Source: Candidatus Pelethomonas intestinigallinarum
GTDB taxonomy: Bacteria > Bacillota > Clostridia > Oscillospirales > Oscillospiraceae
Direction of reading: 5' to 3'
Assembly (NCBI GenBank): GCA_018712665.1
Contig: DVGP01000023.1
Coordinates: forward strand, 1-10,834
Length of the DNA: 10,834 nt
Shown piece after piece: positions 1-6,180 of the stretch (position 1 is the first letter of the stretch; every line of letters starts with the position of its first letter). The position numbers were made by a program, and so were the translations under genes. The notes beneath the pieces were generated by a model. The model did no database searches. It saw only the letters and a list, made by a program, of their open reading frames with translations, and had not been told where the DNA came from.

Positions 1-632
1 TGCACCGCGCCGATGGAGTCGTAGACGAACTCCGGGCCCAGCTGGCGGTAGACGGCCATATCGTCGGTGACCACGTCGCCCATGCCCGCCAGCCGCCCGA
101 TGACGCCGATGCGCATGGAGCGCATGTCCCGGGCCGTGGCCGCGGCGGCGGCGAAGTCGGAGACAAAGGTGAGCAGCTGGCCGTCGGCCCGGGGGCCGGC
201 GTAGAATTCACATGGGATGCCCGCCCGCAAAAGGGCGTTGGCGCAGTCCTGGCTGCCGTGGATGCCCTGGTTGACGGTCAGCTCCAGCTCACCGAAGTCC
301 ACGCCCACGGACTCATCCGGCTGGACCAGGGCCAGGGCCAGGGGCAGGCAGTTCTCCCGCAGGGCGTGGGCCAGGTACTGGCCCTGGGCGTAGCTGAGCA
401 GGAGGATCAAAATGCCGTCCGCCCCCTCGGCGTTGTAGCGGCCCACCAGCCGCGCCATATCCCCGGCGTTCACCGCCGGGCCGGGAAAGATGAACTCCGC
501 CGCGGGGGCCAGATGCTCCAGCAGGGCGTGGACATAGTCGGTCTGCCGCCGGGTGATGCCCGGGAACAGGGGCTCGTAGCCCTCCAGCATCAGGGCCAGC
601 ACGCCCAGGCGCGGTTTTCGCTGTAAATTCAT
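1..632 (-). CDS. L-arabinose/L-fucose isomerase-like sugar isomerase (N-terminal 210 residues, runs off the left edge)
   Basis: Likely an aldose-ketose isomerase of the AraA/FucI superfamily acting in the cytoplasm. The visible 210 residues match the AraA N-terminal layout: a Rossmann-like first domain (about 8-110), a segment NQGIHGSQDCAN (121-132) that corresponds to the LNQTAHGGREF region of AraA, and MRIGVIGRLAGMGDVVTDD (173-191), which corresponds to the R-x-G-D-N-M-R-E-V-A-V-T-D region. Family members are about 450-500 residues, so more than half of the protein, including the metal-binding Glu and His residues, lies outside the window. The start is ATG at 632-630, with AGGAGG seven bases upstream (640-645). 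It follows the kinase stop by 60 bp and is probably the third gene of the aldolase-kinase-isomerase operon. The substrate is unknown: 'arabinose isomerase' is a family resemblance, not a specificity call. I read the frame by hand from the reverse strand; it is open to the window edge. Confidence 0.8.
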   Translation of the reverse strand, partial: MNLQRKPRLGVLALMLEGYEPLFPGITRRQTDYVHALLEHLAPAAEFIFPGPAVNAGDMARLVGRYNAEGADGILILLLSYAQGQYLAHALRENCLPLALALVQPDESVGVDFGELELTVNQGIHGSQDCANALLRAGIPCEFYAGPRADGQLLTFVSDFAAAAATARDMRSMRIGVIGRLAGMGDVVTDDMAVYRQLGPEFVYDSIGAV

Positions 633-648
633 GGCAGCTCCTCCTTCT

Positions 649-664
649 ATACGCATATACGCAT
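649..664. repeat. Perfect tandem 8-bp repeat upstream of the isomerase
   Basis: ATACGCAT occurs twice back to back (649-656 and 657-664), just upstream of the isomerase ribosome binding site, in the 60-bp gap after the kinase. It may be incidental or a small regulatory or RNA-processing site. No function can be assigned from sequence. Confidence 0.6.
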
Positions 665-692
665 TTCCAATCGGCTCCTATGGTAAAACGGC

Positions 693-2204
693 TCAGCCGG
701 AACCATACAGCGGCCTCACCGCTGCGTACAGCCGCCGGTACAGCTCGTAGGCCCGCTGGTAGGCGGGTCCGTTGTCCTCACAGGGGACATACCGGCCCGC
801 CGGGGCGGTCTCCGGCAAACGGCCCGGTTCGATCAGCCCCCCGGCCCACCCGGCCAGCAAAGCCGCGCCCATGGCGGCGGCCTCGGTGCAGGCGGGAACG
901 GTGAAGGTCCGGCCGCACACGTCGGCCTTGATCTGCTGCCACAGCCCGCTGCGGGCGCCGCCGCCCAGGGAGGCCACGGTCCGGACCGGGCACCCCAGCC
1001 CCTCCAGCAGGGCGAAGAAGTCCCGCAGCAGGAAGGCCACCGACTCCATGACGCTCCGGGCGAAGTGGGCCCGGGTGGTGGACAGGGTAGCGCCAAAGAA
1101 GACGGCCCGGGCCTCGGGGCAGGCGTCCGGGTCCACGCTGCCGGCCAGGAAAGGCAGGAACACCAGCCCATCGCTGCCGCAGGGAACCTTGGCGGCCTGG
1201 GCATCCAAAGCGGCGTAGCCCCCGTCCGCCGGCAGGTCCCGGCAGAACTCGTCCCGGAACCACCGCAGGGCCATGCCCGCCGTATTGCCGATGGGCAGGT
1301 AGAGATACTTCCCCGCCAGGGCGTGGCGGTAGATGGTGACATGGTGCCCCTCCGCGAACACCGGCGCTTCGGTGCATGCGGCGGCCACCAGGGCGGTGCC
1401 GGTGGTCTCGGTGACGGCGCCGGGGGCGACGCACCCGGCGGCCAGGGCCGCGGCGGTCTGGTCCATGGCCCCCGTCGCCACCGGGATGCCCGGGGGCAGG
1501 CCTAGAGCCTCCGCCGGGCCGGGCAGCAGGGGGCCTACCGGCTCGCCGCAGTCCAGCAGCTCCGGCAGCATCCCCACTGGGATGCCCGCCGCCGCCAGGG
1601 CCTCCTCCCACAGGTCGTCCCGGCCCAGGTGGAACCAGCCCGTGGAGGTGTGCAGGGACTTCTCCCCCGCCAGCCGGCCGGTGAGCCAGTGCAGGAGGTA
1701 GTCCTCCAGGAGCAGCAGCTTCTCCGTCCGGGCGAACACCTCCGGCTCCTCCCGCCGCAGCCACAGGGCCTTGGCCAGGGGCAGGGCGCCGGACAGCTCC
1801 GGCAGCCCTGTGGCCCGGTAGAACGTCTCGCGGTCAAAGGCGCCGGACAGGAGCTCCGCCTCGGCCCCGGCCCGGCTGTCCAGCCAGACCAGGAAGGGCC
1901 CCAGGGGCTCTCCGTCCCGGCCCACGGGGACCAGCGTCTCCCCCTGGGTGGTGAGGCCCAGGGCGGCGGGGCGCCAGCCCGGGGCCATGTCCAGCGCCTC
2001 CCGCATCCCGGCGGCGGCCGCCTCCAGGTAGTCCTGGGCCCGGGCCTCCACCCGGCCGTTTTCCGTCCGCAGGCGGTACTCTCGCACGCTGCACGCCAGC
2101 AGGTTCAGCTCCGGCGTGAACAGGCACGCCTTCACCGACGAGGTACCCACATCCAGCGCGGCGATGCAGGGCCTGCCGGTGGAGGCGGAAACGGGCCCGC
2201 CCAT
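693..2204 (-). CDS. FGGY-family carbohydrate kinase (xylulokinase-like)
   Basis: ATP-dependent kinase of the FGGY family (xylulokinase, L-fuculokinase, rhamnulokinase, ribulokinase, glycerol kinase), expected to phosphorylate the ketose made by the neighbouring isomerase. It has 503 residues, normal for the family. The N-terminal phosphate-binding motif is ALDVGTSS (16-23), and the actin-like domain contains the expected catalytic Asp in GAMDQTAAA (D248). The C-terminal FGGY signature region includes LPFLAGS (349-355), FGATLSTTRAHFARSVMESVAF (within 370-391) and LGGGARSGLWQQIKAD (413-428). The chosen ATG (2204-2202) shares its A with the TGA stop of the aldolase, implying translational coupling. 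A GGGAAGG stretch just upstream can serve as ribosome binding site. The same frame stays open to 2546 inside the aldolase gene, but that extension is arginine/proline-rich out-of-frame sequence and is not credible. After the stop a weak CGGC/GCCG hairpin with four T residues follows (689-699). The substrate is unresolved. Confidence 0.93.
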   Translation of the reverse strand: MGGPVSASTGRPCIAALDVGTSSVKACLFTPELNLLACSVREYRLRTENGRVEARAQDYLEAAAAGMREALDMAPGWRPAALGLTTQGETLVPVGRDGEPLGPFLVWLDSRAGAEAELLSGAFDRETFYRATGLPELSGALPLAKALWLRREEPEVFARTEKLLLLEDYLLHWLTGRLAGEKSLHTSTGWFHLGRDDLWEEALAAAGIPVGMLPELLDCGEPVGPLLPGPAEALGLPPGIPVATGAMDQTAAALAAGCVAPGAVTETTGTALVAAACTEAPVFAEGHHVTIYRHALAGKYLYLPIGNTAGMALRWFRDEFCRDLPADGGYAALDAQAAKVPCGSDGLVFLPFLAGSVDPDACPEARAVFFGATLSTTRAHFARSVMESVAFLLRDFFALLEGLGCPVRTVASLGGGARSGLWQQIKADVCGRTFTVPACTEAAAMGAALLAGWAGGLIEPGRLPETAPAGRYVPCEDNGPAYQRAYELYRRLYAAVRPLYGSG

Positions 2205-3043
2205 CAGGCCTTCCCGTCGCTGCCGAAGACCCGCATGTGGTGCATGGTCTCCCGCTTGACGGCCTCCGTGATGACGGGCATCAGCTCGAACGCGCCGGTG
2301 GACTGGTTGAAATGGCTGTTGGCGGCCCGGGCGGCGGCCAGGTTGTTGTGGGTGAAGATGTTCACCTTGGAGATGCCGTTGGCCACGCAGGCGCGGAAAT
2401 CCTCGTCCGACAGGCCGCTGCCGCCGTGGAGCACCAGGGGGGTGGGGCAGGCGGCCGCGATCCGGGCCAGGCAGTCTAAGTTCAGCACCGGCGTCTGGGT
2501 GTACACGCCGTGGGCGGTGCCGATGGCCACGGCCAGGGCGTCGCACCCGCTCTCGCCGGCGAAGCGCACGGCGTCCGCCGGGTCGGTGTACACCGTGCGG
2601 GAGATGTCGTCCTCCGCCGAGCCGTTGGAGCCCACGTGCCCGATCTCCGCCTCCAAAGAGCAGCCCGCCTCATGGGCCTTGGCCGCCATATCCCTGGTGC
2701 GGCGGAGGTTCTCCTCAAAGGGCAGCATGCTGCCGTCGTACATCACGGAGGAGAACCCCAGGTCGATGGCCCGCGCCACCAGCTCGGGGGTGAACCCGTG
2801 GTCGAAGTGCAGCGCCACGGGCACGGCGGCACGGCGGGCCATGCCCAGCATCATGTCGGCGTATTCCTCCAGCGTGGCGGCGGTCAGCAGGCTCTCCGCG
2901 GGGCCGATGATCACCGGCGAGCGCAGCTCCTCCGCGGCGGCCAGAATGCCCTTCGTCATCTCCAGCGTCACGCAGTTGAACAGCCCGACGGCATAGTGCT
3001 TTTGGCGGGTGTCCGCCAAGATCTCCTGTAAATTGACCAGCAT
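2204..3043 (-). CDS. Class II (zinc-dependent) ketose-bisphosphate aldolase family protein, Fba/GatY/KbaY type
   Basis: Predicted Zn-dependent aldolase that cleaves a ketose phosphate to DHAP plus an aldehyde. It has 279 residues, typical of the family. Seen in the sequence: LHFDHG (78-83) with catalytic Asp81 and zinc ligand His82; the EAEIGHVG segment (131-138) with the conserved acidic residues; the zinc-ligand His178 in IGTAHGVY; and His206 in LHGGSG (205-210), a zinc ligand followed by the phosphate-binding glycine loop. The usual NxDTD segment of fructose-bisphosphate aldolases reads NIFTHNN (228-234) here, closer in spirit to the NVAT of tagatose-bisphosphate aldolases, so fructose-1,6-bisphosphate is probably not the substrate (inference). 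The start is ATG at 3043-3041, with AGGAGG at 3051-3056. It is the first gene of the minus-strand operon and overlaps the kinase start by one base. Confidence 0.92.
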   Translation of the reverse strand: MLVNLQEILADTRQKHYAVGLFNCVTLEMTKGILAAAEELRSPVIIGPAESLLTAATLEEYADMMLGMARRAAVPVALHFDHGFTPELVARAIDLGFSSVMYDGSMLPFEENLRRTRDMAAKAHEAGCSLEAEIGHVGSNGSAEDDISRTVYTDPADAVRFAGESGCDALAVAIGTAHGVYTQTPVLNLDCLARIAAACPTPLVLHGGSGLSDEDFRACVANGISKVNIFTHNNLAAARAANSHFNQSTGAFELMPVITEAVKRETMHHMRVFGSDGKA

Positions 3044-3050
3044 GGCAACT

Positions 3051-3056
3051 CCTCCT
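3051..3056 (-). promoter_or_regulatory. Strong ribosome binding site of the aldolase gene
   Basis: The minus strand reads AGGAGG seven bases before the ATG. The spacer (AGTTGCC) differs by one base from that of the isomerase gene (AGCTGCC; AGGAGG at 640-645). The two sites fix both start codons. Confidence 0.85.
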
Positions 3057-3091
3057 CAATTTATCCCTCTATCAATGACCGCGGCGGCAAA

Positions 3092-3107
3092 GCAAACGCG
3101 CAAACAC
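3092..3107. repeat. Tandem near-repeat GCAAACGC / GCAAACAC upstream of the aldolase
   Basis: Two 8-bp units, differing at one base, lie back to back about 50-65 bp upstream of the aldolase start codon. The position suits a promoter-proximal regulatory element. No regulator can be named. Confidence 0.4.
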
Positions 3108-3119
3108 GTAAGAGCAGAT

Positions 3120-3149
3120 ACTAATAATAACTAATTTATTTACTAATAA
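3120..3149. promoter_or_regulatory. AT-rich cluster of three ACTAAT motifs, candidate operator
   Basis: ACTAAT occurs at 3120-3125, 3130-3135 and 3142-3147, the first and third extended to ACTAATAA. The spacing of 10 and 12 bp is close to one helical turn. The 10-mer TTACTAATAA at 3140-3149 recurs exactly, in inverted orientation, in the palindrome at 3332-3348 on the transporter side. This is a plausible binding site for the local RpiR regulator or another repressor, about 75-105 bp upstream of the aldolase start. Operator function is inference; the repeats are directly visible. Confidence 0.5.
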
Positions 3150-3175
3150 CGAAGGGAATCATTCGCCGCATGGAC

Positions 3176-3189
3176 TGCAAGCGCTCTCT
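3176..3189. promoter_or_regulatory. Candidate cre (CcpA) site
   Basis: TGCAAGCGCTCTCT matches the Gram-positive catabolite-response consensus TGNAANCGNTNNCA at every fixed position except the last A. It lies in the divergent region, about 135 bp upstream of the aldolase start. Carbon catabolite repression would suit a sugar operon. One motif match in a GC-rich genome is only suggestive. Confidence 0.4.
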
Positions 3190-3245
3190 GTTTTTTCGCC
3201 GCGGTCCCCCTTGTTGTCGAGCAAAATCCGTCCAAATCACAAAAA

Positions 3246-3271
3246 GCGCAGGAGAAGCAGGTCTCTTGCGC
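3246..3271. terminator. Intergenic hairpin with a T tract on the minus strand
   Basis: The minus strand reads GCGCA, A, GAGA, loop CCTGCT, TCTC, C, TGCGC, then TTTTT (3245-3241): nine base pairs with one A-C mismatch, and a terminator-like tail. On the plus strand the same stem is followed by CTTCTATTTT, so it could act in both directions. It sits inside the divergent promoter region and not after a gene, so it could insulate the two units, act as an attenuator, or stabilise a 5' end. Its role is unclear. Confidence 0.45.
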
Positions 3272-3331
3272 CTTCTATTTTGCCACACAACAGGGAGGAA
3301 AGTCAACAGCAACGGCAAAATAAATTGCTCA

Positions 3332-3348
3332 TTTTATTAGTAATAAAA
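3332..3348. promoter_or_regulatory. Perfect 17-bp palindrome, candidate operator of the divergent regulon
   Basis: TTTTATTAGTAATAAAA is an exact 8-1-8 inverted repeat about 290 bp upstream of the transporter operon. Its minus strand contains TTACTAATAA, found identically at 3140-3149 on the aldolase side. RpiR-family and other dimeric repressors bind such palindromes, and an RpiR gene ends the adjacent operon. Binding by that protein is inference. A convincing sigma-70 promoter could not be placed nearby. Confidence 0.55.
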
Positions 3349-3357
3349 AACGTTCCA

Positions 3358-3639
3358 TGTCGGCAGGCCATGGAAAGGAGGACATCCCTACCAACGAGGC
3401 GCGGACCGGGGTCTGCCGGCGCCGGCGCCGCCGAAGCCGCGCTCACCGGCCAGGGCGAACGCTCCGCCCTCTCCCCGGAGGGAGACGCCGCGGCCGCAAA
3501 TGGCGGAAGCACTTTCATTAAAATAAGGGAAGAAAATTTATTTGCATTTAACAGGGCCTCGGATGAAGAGTTTACATCCCGATGCTACACTGTGCCTGTG
3601 TGAGCGTGCTACACAGTATCTTAGGGAGGAAACTATGCC
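3358..3639 (+). promoter_or_regulatory. Long, potentially structured 5' leader of the ECF transporter operon (no gene seen)
   Basis: About 280 bases between the palindrome and the S-component start hold no convincing gene. A GC-rich block (about 3395-3510) is flanked by AT-rich DNA. Visible pairings: 3358-3367 with 3412-3421 (ten pairs including three G-T); AGGGCG/CGCCCT (3452-3457 with 3465-3470, 7-nt loop); TCTCCC-CGGA-GGGAGA (3470-3485); GGATG/CATCC (3561-3565 with 3575-3579); and CTGTGT/ACACAG (3596-3601 with 3611-3616) just before the ribosome binding site. TGCTACAC is repeated at 3583-3590 and 3607-3614. ECF operons are often riboswitch-controlled, but I recognise none of the known classes (TPP, FMN, cobalamin, preQ1). 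GC-rich DNA also makes chance hairpins likely. Confidence 0.35.
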
Positions 3640-4485
3640 ATGAGTATTACGCAGAAGCAGACTGCCACGCAGTCCCAAAAGCTGATGATTTTTGTCCTGT
3701 CCATGTCCCTGTACGGTCTGGCCACCCTGTTCACGGAGCTGATCCCCTCATTCCAGGTGGGTATCGTGGAATTCTCCGTGGAGTTTTTCCTGTTCATCCC
3801 CCTGATCCTGGCTATGCTGTTTGACCCCCTGTCCGCCGCCCTGGGCGCCGCCACCGGCGAGCTGGTGTTCAGCGAGATCATGCTGGGCCAATTCGGCGGC
3901 CTGGGCGAGCTGGAGAAGTTTCTCACCGTCACCATCGGCGTGTACATCGCCGGGCGCCTGGTGAAGGACCCCAAAAACCGCGCCATGGTAGGCGTGGCCG
4001 CCATCACCGGCACCGCCGCCCAGCTCCTGATGGGAACCGTGGTGGACATCCTGAAGGTTCAGCTGGCGGTGGAGGACTTTGAGGCCGTGGCCGGCCTGCC
4101 CGAGAGCGTGTTCGCCACCGAGGGCTTCGCCTTCCTCAACGACCTGCTGTTCTCCGGCATCCTGTTCTGCCTGCTGCCCACCTTATACCTGGTACCCAAG
4201 CTGTACGGCAAGATCGAGCCCCTGCTGGGCATGGCCCCCCGCACCCCGGACAGCGCTGTCAGCGGCATCAGCCCCAAGGCCCTGATCGTGTGCGCCGTGG
4301 GCTTTGTGGCCGCCATCGCGGCGGAGCTGGCCGCCACCGCCGGCATGTCCCTCGTCGACTGGGAGGCCGAGTGGGCCGGGAACGGCACCGCCCTGGCTTT
4401 GGGGATGGTCGCGGCCGCGGTAATCGCCATCGCCGCCCTGCTGATCATCAAGCGGAATGTCGAAAAGAAGGCCGCGGTGAAGTGA
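3640..4485 (+). CDS. ECF transporter substrate-binding membrane protein (S component), unknown substrate
   Basis: A 281-residue integral membrane protein with about six to seven hydrophobic segments (roughly 14-35, 47-63, 63-80, 94-106, 115-140, 163-187, 212-236, 250-270) and a basic C-terminal tail. It is followed at once by the ECF ATPases and T protein, so it is assigned as the S component that binds and carries the imported compound (established layout of group I ECF modules). It is longer than the usual 170-200 residues, apparently with an extra C-terminal helix. I do not recognise it as any named vitamin S component. Several acidic residues lie in or near membrane segments (E33, E44, E48, E74, E79). 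The ATG at 3640 has GGGAGGA at 3624-3630. A nearer ATG at 3635 gives only ATG CCA TGA, a two-codon reading frame overlapping the true start. It ends one base before the ATPase start. Confidence 0.8.
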   Translation: MSITQKQTATQSQKLMIFVLSMSLYGLATLFTELIPSFQVGIVEFSVEFFLFIPLILAMLFDPLSAALGAATGELVFSEIMLGQFGGLGELEKFLTVTIGVYIAGRLVKDPKNRAMVGVAAITGTAAQLLMGTVVDILKVQLAVEDFEAVAGLPESVFATEGFAFLNDLLFSGILFCLLPTLYLVPKLYGKIEPLLGMAPRTPDSAVSGISPKALIVCAVGFVAAIAAELAATAGMSLVDWEAEWAGNGTALALGMVAAAVIAIAALLIIKRNVEKKAAVK

Positions 4486-4486
4486 G

Positions 4487-6178
4487 ATGCACGCGGTTGA
4501 GATTGACGGCCTGACCTATACCTATCCAGGCGCCGCTCAGCCCACTCTCAAGGACATCTCCCTTCAAATTGAGCAAGGGGACTTCCTGGCAGTCGTTGGC
4601 AACAACGGCTGCGGGAAGTCCACTTTGTGCAAGGTCCTCAACGGCCTGATCCCCCACTTCATCACGGGGACATTTGAGGGGAAAGTGACTGTGGGCGGCT
4701 TGGATACGCTGGAATCCGAGGTGGCGGAGCTGGCGCGGAAGGTGGGCTATGTGTACCAGGACTTTGAAAACCAGATCGTCCGGCCCACGGTGCTGGACGA
4801 CGCCTCCTACTCCTGCCTGAACTACGCCTTCCCCGACTATATGGAGCGGGGCAAGACCGCCCTGCGGCAGTGCGGCCTGGAGGGGCGGGAGAACGAATAT
4901 GTCTGGCAGCTGTCCGGCGGCCAGACCCACCTGCTGGCCCTGGCCGGCGCGGTGTCCCTCCAGCCGGACATTCTGATCCTGGACGAGCCCATCGCCCAGT
5001 TGGACCCCATGCACGCCGACCGGATCTATGAGGTCCTCCGGGACTTGAATGAGAACCACGGCAAGACCATCCTCGTCATTGAACACCATACCGAGTACAT
5101 CGCCGACTACTGCAAGCATGTCATGCTCATGAAGGACGGGCGGGTGCGCTGGATGCTGCCCACCGGGGAGGCCCTCCAGCGGGTGGAGGAGCTGGAGGGG
5201 TGCAACATCTTCCCGCCCCAGGTGACCCAGGCAGCCTATGCCCTGCGAAAGCGGGGGTCGCTGCCGGCGGACGCCCCCCTGCCCACCACCGTGGAGAAGG
5301 GGCTGAAGGCGTTCGGCTCCCTGCGCTATATCCCCGGGCCCGCTGCTTCCGCACCGGAGCGCGGCGGCGAGACAGCGGTATCCTTTCAGGATGTGACTCT
5401 CTCTTACCGCTCGGTGAAGGGCGAGCCACGAACAGTGTTCCAGGGCCTGGATCTGGACATCCGCAAGGGGGAGCGGGTGGCCCTCATCGGCTCCAACGGG
5501 GCGGGGAAGTCCACCCTGATGAAGCTGATGGTGGGCCTTCTGAGGCCCAATGCCGGGACCGTCTCCCTCTTTGGGGAGGCCATCGGGGAGAAGAGGGCGG
5601 AAGACCTGTCCCGGCAGATCTCCCTGGTCTATCAAAACCCGGAGGAGATGTTCATCAAGGACTCCATCCGGGGGGACATCGCCTACGCCATGGAGGTCCG
5701 GGGGATCCCTGACTGGCAGGAGCGCACCGACGCGCTGCTGTCCCGGTTCCGGCTCACCGGCCTGCAGGACCGGGACGGGCGCCTGCTGTCCGGCGGGCAG
5801 ATGCGCCGGGCAAGTCTCGCCATTGGCATTGCCCTGGACCCGGGGGTGCTGCTGCTGGATGAGCCCACCGCCAACCTGGACATCGCCACCCGCCGGGAGA
5901 TCATGGCGGTGCTCTCGGATATGAAGGACATCATCCAGACCGCCGTGATCGCCACCCACGATATGCAGCTGGTGTGCCAGTGGGCGGAGCGGATCGTGGT
6001 GTTGTGCGGCGGGAAGGTAGTGGCCGACGGCCCCAGGGACACGGTGTTCTCCCACCGGGAGGTCACCCGGCTGGTGGGCATCCGCCCCCCGGAGATCTTC
6101 ACCATGGCCCAGGCCCTGGACCAGCGGGCCCTGTGCTACACCGTGGAGGAATTTCTGGACCGCTTTCAGGAGGGATGA
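4487..6178 (+). CDS. Fused double ATPase of an ECF transporter (EcfA-EcfA' in one chain)
   Basis: Energy-coupling ATPase with both nucleotide-binding domains in one 563-residue protein. Domain 1: Walker A GNNGCGKST (38-46), Q-loop Gln91, signature LSGGQ (142-146), Walker B ILILDEP (162-168), switch His200. Domain 2: Walker A GSNGAGKST (335-343), Q-loop Gln383, signature LSGGQ (434-438), Walker B VLLLDEP (454-460), switch His491. A linker of roughly 240-295 joins them. All catalytic residues are present in both halves. After LSGGQ, domain 1 reads THLLALAG instead of the usual Q/K-x-R-hydrophobic run, and its Q-loop is YQDFENQ, where YQDPENQ is usual, so the halves are asymmetric. The ATG at 4487 is one base after the S-component stop with no strong ribosome binding site, implying translational coupling. 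Fused double ATPases in dedicated S-AA-T operons are typical of group I ECF transporters. Confidence 0.93.
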   Translation: MHAVEIDGLTYTYPGAAQPTLKDISLQIEQGDFLAVVGNNGCGKSTLCKVLNGLIPHFITGTFEGKVTVGGLDTLESEVAELARKVGYVYQDFENQIVRPTVLDDASYSCLNYAFPDYMERGKTALRQCGLEGRENEYVWQLSGGQTHLLALAGAVSLQPDILILDEPIAQLDPMHADRIYEVLRDLNENHGKTILVIEHHTEYIADYCKHVMLMKDGRVRWMLPTGEALQRVEELEGCNIFPPQVTQAAYALRKRGSLPADAPLPTTVEKGLKAFGSLRYIPGPAASAPERGGETAVSFQDVTLSYRSVKGEPRTVFQGLDLDIRKGERVALIGSNGAGKSTLMKLMVGLLRPNAGTVSLFGEAIGEKRAEDLSRQISLVYQNPEEMFIKDSIRGDIAYAMEVRGIPDWQERTDALLSRFRLTGLQDRDGRLLSGGQMRRASLAIGIALDPGVLLLDEPTANLDIATRREIMAVLSDMKDIIQTAVIATHDMQLVCQWAERIVVLCGGKVVADGPRDTVFSHREVTRLVGIRPPEIFTMAQALDQRALCYTVEEFLDRFQEG

Positions 6179-6180
6179 GG

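Noticed and set aside
2205..2546. N-terminal extension of the kinase reading frame into the aldolase gene.
   Set aside because: It lies entirely within the well-supported aldolase gene, translates to arginine/proline/glycine-rich sequence, and the FGGY fold starts right after the ATG at 2204.
1629..2996. Long open frame of 455 codons antisense to the kinase and aldolase genes.
   Set aside because: It spans two real genes on the opposite strand, and its translation is low-complexity Gly/Gln/Ala-rich sequence without domains.
3191..3212. Minus-strand GGGGGACCGCGG resembles the conserved T-box sequence (AGGGTGGAACCGCGG).
   Set aside because: Two bases of the motif are missing, no specifier stem or AG-bulge features precede it, no terminator/antiterminator pair follows, and sugar genes are not typical T-box targets.
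3136..3603. Small open frames in the divergent region, such as 3136-3318 on the minus strand, 3211-3603 on the plus strand, and an arginine-rich frame from 3357.
   Set aside because: No ribosome binding sites at sensible spacing, biased composition, and they cross regulatory repeats and hairpins. Non-coding is the better explanation.
4448..6055. Long open frame of 535 codons antisense to the ECF ATPase.
   Set aside because: It is a GC-rich codon-position shadow of the ATPase gene, with low-complexity His/Gln/Gly/Leu-rich translation and no recognisable domain.
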